From Heyndrickxia coagulans DSM 1 = ATCC 7050 (GTDB taxonomy: Bacteria > Bacillota > Bacilli > Bacillales > Bacillaceae_C), in contig NZ_ALAS01000081.1 in NCBI RefSeq assembly GCF_000290615.1, forward strand, positions 29,526 through 93,525: 64,000 nucleotides of DNA. Direction: 5' to 3'. How positions within the stretch are numbered: the first letter of the stretch is position 1; every line of letters starts with the position of its first letter. Below the pieces are notes generated by a model. The model had not been told where the DNA came from. It made no database searches and saw nothing but the letters and a program-made list of their open reading frames with translations. Shown in pieces: positions 27,880 through 36,037 of the stretch. Both the position numbers and the translations under genes were made by a program.

Positions 27880-30573
27880 TTATTCAGAACCGGTATCTTT
27901 ATTTGCGGGCGTGCTGCCCGAACTGTTGTCGCCTTTATTAGAATTGTTCCCGCCGTTCGTATTGGTTCCCTTGGTTCCGTTTGAACCGCTGCTACCGTTT
28001 CCATTCGTGCCTGTTCCGTTGTTTGCCGGGCTGCCGTTTCCGCTTGAAGTGCCAGTGCCTGAACTGTTTCCCGGACTGTTGTTGTTATCTTTGCTGCCGT
28101 TTCCGTTTGAATTTCCGCTGTTTGTTCCCTTGTCTGAGCCGGTGTTGTCTTTGTTTTCGCCGGACTGATTGGTGTCAGTACCGGGGTTATTGTTTGCATC
28201 CGGTTGTTTTTGGGCATTGTCTTCCGGTTGCTTGTTTTGGTTATCATCCGCCTTCGTGTCCGTGCTGCCCCCCGGAACCGTTACACTCGTGGATGCCGCT
28301 TTGCTTTTCACGCCATTTACCGTGGCGGTGACATTGAAGACATACGTTGCGCCCGCTTTCGGATTTGCGACGGTGATCGATTTTCCTGAAGTCGAACCGA
28401 ATGACGCCGCGCTGCCGTTTATTGTACCGGATACGTTAAAGGTCGCATCTGACCCTTTATAATCCCAGGTTACCGTAATTTTATTGCTGTCTGCATCATA
28501 CGCTGCGTGAACATTTGCCGGCGCATCTTGGGTGACGGATTTTTTATCAATCGCCGTATCGATATGACCGCGGATATACAATTCGCTGCCTATTCTGACG
28601 ACACTTTTCGGCATCGTAAAGTCAGGGGTTTCTTTTCCTTCCGATACATACCGCATCAAGTGGCGGTAAATTTGCTGCGCAACCGTTTGATACGGCCTTG
28701 TGACGCCGTATTTTTTGCCTTTCTCACTTTCGTAGCCGGTCCATACTGCTAACGAATATCTTGTCGTGTAGCCTGCAAACCAGGAATCCTGTACGGACGA
28801 ACTCAGAATCCCGTATTTTGCCAGATCGTTTTTATCAAAATTCGTGGTGCCTGTTTTACCGGCGGCAGGCAATCCCGGAATATGGGCGGTTATCCCGGTG
28901 CCCTTTGTCAGCACATCCTTCAGCACGTCCGTGATCATATAAGCCGTATAGTCGCTCATGGCGATTTTGGACTGGACATGCGGTTTGATTTCCGTGACGC
29001 CGTCGCGCAGGACAATTTTTCGGATGGCATGCGGCTTGTTGTATATGCCTTCATTGCCGAATGCGGCGTAAGCGGAAGCCATCTGCAGCGGTGAAACTTG
29101 CACCCCTCCGCCGATGGATGAAGATTCAACGATGTCTTTGCTGTTTAAATTAAGGCCGAGTTTTTTTGCAAAACGGATGGCCCTTTCCTTGCCGACTTCT
29201 TTATATGTTTCATAGGCAGGAATATTCCGTGATAAATACAGTGCCTTGCGCATGCTCATCTTGCCAAGGAACCGGTTATCCCAGTCATTAATCGGCGTTC
29301 CGTCTGAATAAGTGGTTGCCACATCGTTCAATTGGTGCCCGGTTGACCAGTGCAAGTATTCAATCGCCGGCCCGTAGTCAAGAATCGGTTTGATTGTTGA
29401 TCCTGGCGAACGCTTCGTATCAACGGCATAGTTGAAGCCACGGTCAAGTTTCATATTGCGCCCGCCGCCGAGCGCACGGATTTCGCCTGTTTTCGTATCG
29501 ATCAGGGCAATGCCGGCCTGCATTTTTTTATCCGGATAATTGATGATCGAATTGGTGTTTAAGATCTTTTCCGTATATTGCTGTGCGGAAGAATCCAGGG
29601 TTGTATAAATGGTTAAACCGTCGGCATATACATTATAGTTCCCGAGTCTCTGCACTTCCTTAATCACTTCATTGACAAAAGCAGGATATTTGTTCGCGTT
29701 AGTATTCCGCTCTTTTTCTTTCACCAGCCCGGCCGAAACCGGGGCGGCCTGCGCTTTTTCCATTTCATCCTTTGTTATTTTGTGGTTTTTGTACATCATA
29801 TAAAGGACAATATCTCTTCTTTTCTTTGTCAGATCCGGATGGTCAAACGGATTATAATTATTCGGGCTTTGCGGCATGCCGGCCAGCACGGCAATTTCCG
29901 GCAGTGATAATTTGCTTAAAGATTTGCCATAATAATGTTCAGCAGCTGTCTCAAAGCCGAAAACACCGTCTGACATATAGACTTTATTGACATACATTTC
30001 AAGGATCTCATGTTTTGTGTATTTCCGCTCAAGCTGAATCGCAAGCCATGCTTCCTGGGCTTTCCGCTTTAATGTTTTTTCGTTTTTATTGTTCAGCGCC
30101 ATGGAAACGACCTGCTGCGTCAGGGTGCTGGCCCCCTCGGACCCGAAACCTTTGGTAAAGTTTGCGACCACCGCGCCCCCGAGCCGTATCGGGTCGATCC
30201 CGTGATGCTGGTAGAACCGTGCATCTTCCGTCGAAAGAATCGCGTTTTCCATCTGCTTTGGAAGCTCTTCATAATCGATATATTTCCGGTTCTGTGCCCC
30301 GAGCGTTGCGACTGTTTTGTTGCTTTTATCCTTGATCACCGATGGAATCGGGTCGGATAACTGCTTCTTCGTCAGTTTCGGGGAGCTGCTTGCGTAATAC
30401 GCAAAAGTGCTGATGCCCGCAATGACCCCGGCTAGCCCGAGAATAAAGCAGACGAGAATGAGCCGCTTTATAAATGTTAAAAATTTGTTTTTCGGTTTTT
30501 TCCTTTTCTTTTTATGTTGATTTGCCTGCATTTGTTTCCGGCGTTCTTCGCGGGATTGGTATTTTTCTGCCAT
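27880..30573 (-). CDS. ponA: Class A penicillin-binding protein 1A
   Basis: A bifunctional peptidoglycan glycosyltransferase/transpeptidase of 897 residues. It has a basic cytoplasmic N-terminus, a membrane anchor at about residues 37-60, a GT51 domain with catalytic Glu116 (STEDARFYQHHG), and a transpeptidase with S392-T-I-K395, S448-R-N450 and K573-T-G575. A fibronectin type III-like domain lies at about 683-768. The last 129 residues are a low-complexity Asn/Gly/Ser/Thr tail. The start is ATG 30573, correctly spaced from AAAGGA; an upstream ATG (30582) overlaps that site. It lies downstream of recU, as in B. subtilis. Confidence 0.96.
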   Translation of the reverse strand: MAEKYQSREERRKQMQANQHKKKRKKPKNKFLTFIKRLILVCFILGLAGVIAGISTFAYYASSSPKLTKKQLSDPIPSVIKDKSNKTVATLGAQNRKYIDYEELPKQMENAILSTEDARFYQHHGIDPIRLGGAVVANFTKGFGSEGASTLTQQVVSMALNNKNEKTLKRKAQEAWLAIQLERKYTKHEILEMYVNKVYMSDGVFGFETAAEHYYGKSLSKLSLPEIAVLAGMPQSPNNYNPFDHPDLTKKRRDIVLYMMYKNHKITKDEMEKAQAAPVSAGLVKEKERNTNANKYPAFVNEVIKEVQRLGNYNVYADGLTIYTTLDSSAQQYTEKILNTNSIINYPDKKMQAGIALIDTKTGEIRALGGGRNMKLDRGFNYAVDTKRSPGSTIKPILDYGPAIEYLHWSTGHQLNDVATTYSDGTPINDWDNRFLGKMSMRKALYLSRNIPAYETYKEVGKERAIRFAKKLGLNLNSKDIVESSSIGGGVQVSPLQMASAYAAFGNEGIYNKPHAIRKIVLRDGVTEIKPHVQSKIAMSDYTAYMITDVLKDVLTKGTGITAHIPGLPAAGKTGTTNFDKNDLAKYGILSSSVQDSWFAGYTTRYSLAVWTGYESEKGKKYGVTRPYQTVAQQIYRHLMRYVSEGKETPDFTMPKSVVRIGSELYIRGHIDTAIDKKSVTQDAPANVHAAYDADSNKITVTWDYKGSDATFNVSGTINGSAASFGSTSGKSITVANPKAGATYVFNVTATVNGVKSKAASTSVTVPGGSTDTKADDNQNKQPEDNAQKQPDANNNPGTDTNQSGENKDNTGSDKGTNSGNSNGNGSKDNNNSPGNSSGTGTSSGNGSPANNGTGTNGNGSSGSNGTKGTNTNGGNNSNKGDNSSGSTPANKDTGSE

Positions 30574-30665
30574 GCTCAGCATTCCTTTCTTCTAAACCTG
30601 AAAAAGCCGATTTAGATTCAAAACATATTGTTGCCGGATCCGTCAATCATCCGGCCGGGCAACAA

Positions 30666-31271
30666 CTATAAAGCATATAATTGCTTTAAAATGGCGATGT
30701 AATCAATTCTCGGCCGGTATCCGACCGGTATAGGATGCCCGTTTGCTTCAATTTCTTCTTTTTTTATCGATTTTCTCCCTCCGGCAAGCATTCTATCCCA
30801 ATAAAAAAATAGATGGCGGGATTCCAGCAAAAAAATTTCTTCTCCCTTCGCAAAACGGAGAATGACAAAGCAAATTCCGCCTTGCGCTACCACCTGTTTC
30901 ATATGGGTGATTTGATGCTCATGGAAGTTATGAAGCGGAAAAGAAGTATGGTTTTGCGTTTCCTTTGCTTCAAAGTCTATATATTTACCGTTCATCACCC
31001 CATTGTAATCGGTTGTGGACGGCTGTTTAAAATAGGCTTCTTTAATGACGGCTGTGCTCCGTGACCGGTAATCGACCTGGACAATCTGGATCGGGGTCGG
31101 TTTTTTATGGATAACGGCAATGCCTTCCTGCAAATAATAAGCATTGGTTTCATTCAGATCCTCTTCCAGTGTCATCCCCCGGTTGCCGTATAAAATTTGG
31201 TTCGCATTTTTCCGTCCGGCTTTGTTTTTTTCCCCTTTATACCTTTTTCCGTTTGGATAACGCAATTCCAT
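30666..31271 (-). CDS. recU: Holliday junction resolvase RecU
   Basis: A 201-residue nuclease that resolves four-way junctions in recombination and chromosome segregation. RecU-type active-site residues lie in [20 protein letters not shown] (about residues 87-106); [13 protein letters not shown] at the start is the family N-terminal DNA-binding segment. The ATG is preceded by GAGGTGAGGG. ponA lies 92 bases downstream, with a GC-rich hairpin lacking a T run between them, so read-through is likely. Confidence 0.95.
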   Translation of the reverse strand: MELRYPNGKRYKGEKNKAGRKNANQILYGNRGMTLEEDLNETNAYYLQEGIAVIHKKPTPIQIVQVDYRSRSTAVIKEAYFKQPSTTDYNGVMNGKYIDFEAKETQNHTSFPLHNFHEHQITHMKQVVAQGGICFVILRFAKGEEIFLLESRHLFFYWDRMLAGGRKSIKKEEIEANGHPIPVGYRPRIDYIAILKQLYAL

Positions 31272-31415
31272 GTTCCCTCACCTCATAAGCTAAATTATAT
31301 CATAGCAGAACAGACAAAGAATATGTAATAAAAAAAACAGTCTTTCGGCCCCTTTGCACCGGCGGAGGACAAGGAACCGGCCTGCCCGGCTTTTTTCGCT
31401 AAAAACAGGCAAAAC

Positions 31416-31451
31416 AAAAAGCAAGGAAATGTTAAAAAGCAAGGAAATGTT
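31416..31451. repeat. 18-bp perfect tandem duplication
   Basis: AAAAAGCAAGGAAATGTT at 31416-31433 is repeated exactly at 31434-31451. The second copy forms the left arm of the sspM terminator palindrome. Confidence 0.95.
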
Positions 31452-31463
31452 TCCTTGCTTTTT
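31434..31463 (-). terminator. Terminator of sspM
   Basis: AAAAAGCAAGGAAA (31434-31447) and TTTCCTTGCTTTTT (31450-31463) form a 14-bp perfect stem with a two-base loop, just downstream of the sspM stop on the minus strand. Confidence 0.88.
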
Positions 31464-31470
31464 GCTTTCA

Positions 31471-31581
31471 TTAGGTGGAAGGGCGGTCAGGGCCGTTCAG
31501 CTTCTTATCTCCTTTCGCCAAAGACCCTTTTTGTTCCTGTGCTTTTTTTTGTTGTTGCGCTTTGTTATCATTCGTTTTCAT
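31471..31581 (-). CDS. sspM: Small acid-soluble spore protein M
   Basis: A 36-residue, highly charged protein, MKTNDNKAQQQKKA at the start and KKLNGPDRPST at the end. As I recall it, the 34-residue B. subtilis SspM shares the same MKT start, QQKK run and KKLxGPxRPST ending, so this is a confident family match despite its size. SspM is a minor SASP packaged in the forespore core. AGGAGG lies 9 bases before the ATG and a strong terminator follows the stop. I could not identify the expected sigma-G promoter with certainty. Confidence 0.88.
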   Translation of the reverse strand: MKTNDNKAQQQKKAQEQKGSLAKGDKKLNGPDRPST

Positions 31582-31843
31582 GGAAATCCGCCTCCTGAAA
31601 TTGGTGTCACCGGATTTTCCGGCATATTTATTGTTTGCAGTTCCGCCTTTTGCATACATGCCGGCACGAAAGTTGACGCAGCCAGAAAAAATGTGCCCGA
31701 AATGGAGACATGCTGTCGAAAGGAAACACAAAATGAAGAAACCCGTTTTCTTTGCCGAATTGCTTCTAGTTTTGTCAGACATGAAGGGACCGGGCCGCCT
31801 GGCAGAGAATGAATAGGCATGATGAAATTCAGGGGGGAAGCAC

Positions 31844-32083
31844 ATGATACCGAAAGCCGCATTTTTAAACGGGCTGGAAAAAATGGAACAGGCGCTGGAA
31901 AACATCGGGACGGGGATCCGGCATAAGGCGGAGGAGGAAGCAAGAAAGCAGTCGATAAAGCAGTGGTACCGTTTAAAAAAAACAGAAATGAGGCTGGACC
32001 ATTTGGAAAAAAGGGCGGAAGCATTCAGAAAAACATACAGGGCGGAAAGCTTGCGGATTGATGAAAACAAAAAAACTTCCTAA
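31844..32083 (+). CDS. Small helical protein of unknown function
   Basis: A 79-residue, charged, probably coiled-coil protein (heptad-like Leu/Ile/Ala spacing through KMEQALENIG and RLDHLEKRAEAF). There is no signal peptide, membrane segment or metal motif. ATG 31844 follows a strong GGGGGGAAG site, so translation is likely. It occupies the place of B. subtilis yppD, just before the yppE homologue, but I cannot confirm homology. The gap to the next gene is 66 bases. Confidence 0.65.
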   Translation: MIPKAAFLNGLEKMEQALENIGTGIRHKAEEEARKQSIKQWYRLKKTEMRLDHLEKRAEAFRKTYRAESLRIDENKKTS

Positions 32084-32149
32084 AATGAAAGAAGTCTCCC
32101 GTGAAGAACCCGGCAAAGGGAGAATATCCGGTTAGAAAGGTGAACAAAA

Positions 32150-32512
32150 ATGGAAGACGGACAATTACAAGCGTTAAACCGGCAGCTGATTTCGTACACG
32201 CATGAGCTTTATGACCTGTACCAGGAAGTAAAGGCAACAGGGGTGGAAAAGGATTTTTTCAGTGAAGTCAAGCCTTTTTGCGATACGTTGCAGGATGCCA
32301 TTGACAGGTGGCTCCCGGCTGCAAAAGCATGGGTGGAAGCCCGGAGGCCGGCGCATCTTTTTCCATCCCAGCTTGAACATACGGCCGAAAATTTGCAAAT
32401 GGTTGCGGTGCGTGCTTTTTACCCGTCATCCAGCCGCAAAATGATGCTCGATCATTTCCAGTCAGTAAAATATATTCTCCAATGCTTGCAGGAAGCATTG
32501 GAGAAATCGTAA
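32150..32512 (+). CDS. yppE: DUF1798 family protein YppE
   Basis: A 120-residue helical protein resembling YppE (DUF1798), whose known structure is a small helix bundle of unknown function. Recognisable parts are the early helix LISYTHELYDLYQEVK and PFCDTLQDAIDRW. AGAAAGGTG precedes the ATG. It lies between two other small genes in the yppD-yppG region. Confidence 0.75.
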   Translation: MEDGQLQALNRQLISYTHELYDLYQEVKATGVEKDFFSEVKPFCDTLQDAIDRWLPAAKAWVEARRPAHLFPSQLEHTAENLQMVAVRAFYPSSSRKMMLDHFQSVKYILQCLQEALEKS

Positions 32513-32546
32513 TCGATAGGGACATATCACCAATTGTCGGATGCCA

Positions 32547-32555
32547 CATACATTA
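32547..32555 (+). promoter_or_regulatory. Sporulation-type -10 element before the yppG-like gene
   Basis: CATACATTA fits the sigma-E/sigma-K -10 pattern, with AC 16 bases upstream at 32529-32530. A CACCAAT/ATTGGTG inverted repeat (32528-32534 and 32555-32561) brackets it. Confidence 0.45.
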
Positions 32556-32583
32556 TTGGTGAAGCAGGCAGGAGGCGATGGCA

Positions 32584-33078
32584 ATGCGCGTTTTTCAAGA
32601 TCCTTACAGCAGCCGGCGCACAAGCAGCACAGGCCGGTATCCTGCAATGCCGGGGGCCGGTCCGTATTACCCGCAGTTTCCATATCCCGGGCAACATTCC
32701 CCGCATGTGTTCGGATACCCCCCGGCGCCGTATCCATACGGCCAGCAAACGAGCGGGTATGGCCATGCCTGGCATATGCACGGACAAAGTGGCCAGCATG
32801 CCGGGGAAGAAGCGGCCATGCATTTGTTCGGGAACCCGCTGGAGGCCGCTGAAAAGCCAAACACCCAGCACGATGCGGCAGGGTTCGCCCATCCGTACCC
32901 GCATCAGCCTGTTCCGCTAAAGCCGCCGCAAATGGGGGGATCTTTTTTGAATTCCTTCAAATCCCAGGATGGCTCCATCGATTTTAATAAAATGGTGAAT
33001 ACTGCCGGACAGATGATCAATGCGATTAATCAAGTGTCATCGATGATCAAGGGGCTCGGGGGCCTGTTTACAAAATAG
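32584..33078 (+). CDS. YppG-like Pro/Tyr/His/Gly-rich protein, probable spore-surface component
   Basis: A 164-residue protein in two parts. A low-complexity N-terminal 110 residues are rich in Pro, Tyr, Gly, His and Gln (PYPYGQQTSGYGHAWHMHG), and a conserved C-terminal helix region has SFLNSFKSQDGSIDFNKM and GQMINAINQVSSMIKG. This architecture matches YppG-like proteins, some of which are coat-associated. ATG 32584 is 8 bases from AGGAGG; ATG 32578 is too close. A sporulation-type -10 sequence lies upstream, in line with mother-cell expression. There is no signal peptide. Confidence 0.7.
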   Translation: MRVFQDPYSSRRTSSTGRYPAMPGAGPYYPQFPYPGQHSPHVFGYPPAPYPYGQQTSGYGHAWHMHGQSGQHAGEEAAMHLFGNPLEAAEKPNTQHDAAGFAHPYPHQPVPLKPPQMGGSFLNSFKSQDGSIDFNKMVNTAGQMINAINQVSSMIKGLGGLFTK

Positions 33079-33141
33079 GCTTCCGGGCCGTTTTGCTTAA
33101 AAAGGGCGAAAAACGGAAAAAACCGGGACGCTCCCGGCATA

Positions 33142-33585
33142 CTATTCAATCCTCAGCTTTTTTTTCTTTCCTTTCGGCATGAAAATCACAAGCAGCCCGT
33201 TTTCAAATTTTGCCTGAATCTGATCCCCGTCCACCGCGGGCGGCAGGGGCACCGTCCGGCTTATCCGGTGGAATGCGCTTTTCTTTTCGTAAGCTTTTTT
33301 CGTTTCATCCAAACTTGAAATGGCTTCCTTATGCCTGGCGTTAATGGTGAGATATTGATCATAAACTTCAATCTCAATCTGGCCTTTTTCATAGCCGGGC
33401 AGTTTGGCTGTCAATACATAGGCCTCATCTTTTTCTTCGAGGCGTACCGGAATCGTATCAAAAGAAAAAAATTCATCCAGATTCTCAAAAAAATGTTTGA
33501 CCGGCTTTTCCTGAAAAAATTGGTCCATCGCATGCATCAGCCCGTAAAAAGGGTGTTTTTCGTCCGGACCGGATAAATTGGACAT
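33142..33585 (-). CDS. Hsp20/alpha-crystallin family protein, possibly coat-associated
   Basis: A 147-residue small heat-shock protein with the alpha-crystallin domain at about residues 42-135 (YVLTAKLPGYEKGQIEIEV and FENGLLVIFMPKGKKKK). These are ATP-independent chaperones. The family also includes the spore-coat proteins CotM and CotP. A consensus sigma-K-type promoter upstream suggests late mother-cell expression, so a coat role is plausible. The start is ATG 33585, with AAAGGAG before it; the upstream part of the open frame is not part of the family. It diverges from mrfA. Confidence 0.85.
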   Translation of the reverse strand: MSNLSGPDEKHPFYGLMHAMDQFFQEKPVKHFFENLDEFFSFDTIPVRLEEKDEAYVLTAKLPGYEKGQIEIEVYDQYLTINARHKEAISSLDETKKAYEKKSAFHRISRTVPLPPAVDGDQIQAKFENGLLVIFMPKGKKKKLRIE

Positions 33586-33649
33586 CGGGCAGGCTCCTTT
33601 CTTGTTGATGATGAAGAAAATGAAATGGTTGCACAGGACTCTTTCGCTG

Positions 33650-33677
33650 TATAATATGAAAACCAAGCGGAAAATGT
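33650..33677 (-). promoter_or_regulatory. Sigma-K type promoter of the Hsp20 gene
   Basis: On the minus strand, AC (33677-33676) is separated by exactly 17 bases from CATATTATA (33658-33650), matching the sigma-K pattern AC-N16/17-CATANNNTA. It lies 65 bases before the Hsp20 start. No CIRCE heat-shock operator was seen. Confidence 0.6.
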
Positions 33678-33688
33678 GAAAGAATGCT

Positions 33689-33716
33689 TTGAAAACGAAC
33701 GTCTATTCGCTATAAT
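33689..33716 (+). promoter_or_regulatory. mrfAB promoter with embedded LexA-like box
   Basis: TTGAAA (33689-33694) and TATAAT (33711-33716) with a 16-base spacer form a sigma-A promoter. CGAACGTCTATTCG (33696-33709) fills the spacer and differs from the symmetric SOS box CGAAC-N4-GTTCG at one position, the same mismatch as in the yneA box of this window. Confidence 0.6.
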
Positions 33717-33736
33717 AGATAGCGGGGTGAGGAAAG

Positions 33737-36037
33737 TTGTTCAAAAAAAAGAATTTGCAGGAAATATTGGCGCAATTGCGGATGGACCGTTCTTTCCAGG
33801 AGCGGATCGTCCATTGGCATACGATTGAAGGAAAGCCGGCTGTAACGGTGCCTTTTCCTGGCAGCATCACACCGGCTGTACTTTCGGCGCTGGAAAAAAG
33901 AGGGATTTCGTCATTGTATACCCACCAGGCAGAGGCATATCAGCTTGCCATGGCAGGAAAAGATTTTACGGCCGTTACCCCGACTGCATCAGGCAAAACG
34001 CTTTGCTATAATCTACCCGTGCTCGAGACCATCCTTCAAAACCCGGATGCACGCGCGCTTTATATGTTCCCGACAAAAGCGCTCGCGCAGGACCAGAAAA
34101 GTGAAATAAACGAAATGATTGAAGAAGCCGGCGTACCTGTAAACAGTTATACATATGACGGGGATACGCCTTCAAATATCCGGCAGCGCGTGCGCAAAGC
34201 CGGCCATATCGTCATCACCAATCCGGATATGCTGCATTCCGCCATTTTGCCCCACCATACAAAATGGGTGTCGTTTTTTGAAAATCTAAGATTCGTGGTG
34301 ATCGACGAACTGCATATATACCGCGGCGTGTTCGGCAGCCATGTTGCCAATGTGTTGCGCAGATTAAAGCGGATTTGCCGTTATTACGGGAGCGATCCGG
34401 TTTTTATTTGCACGTCCGCGACGATTCAAAACCCGAAAGAGCTGGCGGAAAAGCTAACCGGCAAAAAAATGGAACTGATTGACCAAAACGGCGCGCCGAG
34501 CGGAACGAAGCATTTTCTTTTTTACAACCCGCCGCTTGTGAACAAGCCGCTGAACATCCGGAGAAGCGCCACACTTGAAGTCCGGAAAATTGCAGGGGAA
34601 CTTTTGAAAAACAAAATTCAGACGATTGTTTTTGCAAGAAGCCGTGTGCGCGTCGAAATCATCTTAAAATACTTGCAGGAAATCGTTAAAGACGAACTCG
34701 GGGAAAAGTCGATCATGGGCTACAGGGGAGGATACCTTCCAACCGAGCGGCGGAAAATCGAGCAGGGGTTAAGAAACGGGGACATATACGGGATTGTCAG
34801 CACGAACGCCCTCGAGCTCGGTGTCGATATCGGCCAGCTCCAGGTCTGTATTATGACCGGCTATCCGGGCACGATTGCGAGCGCCTGGCAGCAGGCCGGG
34901 CGCGCAGGAAGAAGGCAGGGGGAATCGCTTGTCATCCTTGTTGCCGGCTCAAGCCCGCTTGACCAGTACATCATCCGCAATCCGGGCTTCTTTTTCAACC
35001 GGTCCCCGGAGACGGCGCGCATCAACCCCGATAATCTTGTCATTTTAGTGGACCATGTCAAATGCGCGGCATACGAACTGCCGTTTAAAAAAGGGGAAAC
35101 GTTTGGCGGCGTTGAAATCGAGGACGTGCTCGAGTTTTTGGCGGATGAACGGATTCTCCACCGCCGCGGGGATGCGTGGTACTGGATGAATGATGCTTTT
35201 CCGGCCCATAATATCAGCCTTCGTTCCGCATCGCAGGAAAATGTCGTCATTATCGATACAACCCATGCGCCGGATGTGCGCGTGATCGGTGAAATGGACC
35301 AGTTCAGCGCGATGACATTGCTCCATGAAGAGGCGATTTATTTGCATCAGGCGGTGCAGTATCAGGTTGAAAAGCTGGACTGGGAAGAGAAAAAAGCCTT
35401 TGTCCGTGAAGTCGCTGTTGATTATTACACGGATGCCAATCTGGCGGTGGAGCTGAAAGTGCTGGAACAGGACCGAGAGACCGTTTTGCAAGATGCCAAA
35501 ATCGGCTATGGGGATGTGATGGTCCGGGCGATGCCGACGATTTTCAAAAAAATTAAATTTAACACGCATGAAAACATTGGCTCGGGGCCGATCCACCTTC
35601 CGGAAATGGAACTGCACACAAATGCCGTTTGGTTTTCCATGGGGGAAGATGCGGTGCCAAAACATTTGCTGGAGGGGGCGCTTGCCGGTGCTGCGCACGC
35701 ACTCCAGTCGATTGCGCCGCTTTTTGCCATGTGTGATGCCCATGATATCCAGGCTGTGCCCCAGGTGAAAGCAATCCATGACGAAAAGCCGACAATCTTT
35801 TTGTATGACCGGTATCCGGGCGGCATCGGCCTGAGTGAAAAAATCTATGGCGGGGCAAGGAAAATTTTGGAATCTGCAAGAGCGATGGTTGTAAACTGCC
35901 CTTGCGAAGACGGATGCCCTTCCTGTACAGGCGCGGAAACGGCTGCCGCGGGCGCAAAACAGGCCGCCGTCCGGCTGTTTGATTTCTGGCTCGGGGCGAT
36001 CAAAGGAGGAAGGCATCATGCCGGGATTAAAAGATAA
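33737..36037 (+). CDS. mrfA: DEAD/DEAH-box DNA repair helicase MrfA
   Basis: A 766-residue superfamily 2 helicase (YprA). In B. subtilis MrfA works with the nuclease MrfB in a UvrABC-independent pathway that removes mitomycin C adducts. Walker A TASGKT, the DELH box (VVIDELHIYRG) and the QxxGRAGRR motif VI are present. The C-terminal DUF1998 region has the four-cysteine zinc site NCPCEDGCPSC. Translation starts at TTG 33737 after GGTGAGGAAAG. Its end overlaps mrfB by 20 bases. Confidence 0.93.
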   Translation: MFKKKNLQEILAQLRMDRSFQERIVHWHTIEGKPAVTVPFPGSITPAVLSALEKRGISSLYTHQAEAYQLAMAGKDFTAVTPTASGKTLCYNLPVLETILQNPDARALYMFPTKALAQDQKSEINEMIEEAGVPVNSYTYDGDTPSNIRQRVRKAGHIVITNPDMLHSAILPHHTKWVSFFENLRFVVIDELHIYRGVFGSHVANVLRRLKRICRYYGSDPVFICTSATIQNPKELAEKLTGKKMELIDQNGAPSGTKHFLFYNPPLVNKPLNIRRSATLEVRKIAGELLKNKIQTIVFARSRVRVEIILKYLQEIVKDELGEKSIMGYRGGYLPTERRKIEQGLRNGDIYGIVSTNALELGVDIGQLQVCIMTGYPGTIASAWQQAGRAGRRQGESLVILVAGSSPLDQYIIRNPGFFFNRSPETARINPDNLVILVDHVKCAAYELPFKKGETFGGVEIEDVLEFLADERILHRRGDAWYWMNDAFPAHNISLRSASQENVVIIDTTHAPDVRVIGEMDQFSAMTLLHEEAIYLHQAVQYQVEKLDWEEKKAFVREVAVDYYTDANLAVELKVLEQDRETVLQDAKIGYGDVMVRAMPTIFKKIKFNTHENIGSGPIHLPEMELHTNAVWFSMGEDAVPKHLLEGALAGAAHALQSIAPLFAMCDAHDIQAVPQVKAIHDEKPTIFLYDRYPGGIGLSEKIYGGARKILESARAMVVNCPCEDGCPSCTGAETAAAGAKQAAVRLFDFWLGAIKGGRHHAGIKR

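Noticed and set aside
27824..28462. Long plus-strand frames rich in Leu/Pro/Phe opposite the ponA tail
   Set aside because: They are the antisense image of the Asn/Gly/Ser/Thr codons of the PonA low-complexity tail.
31733..31816. 27-residue open frame starting MKKPVFFAELLLVLSD after AAAGGAA
   Set aside because: It has a plausible ribosome-binding site but is too short, lacks a terminator and matches no known small protein.
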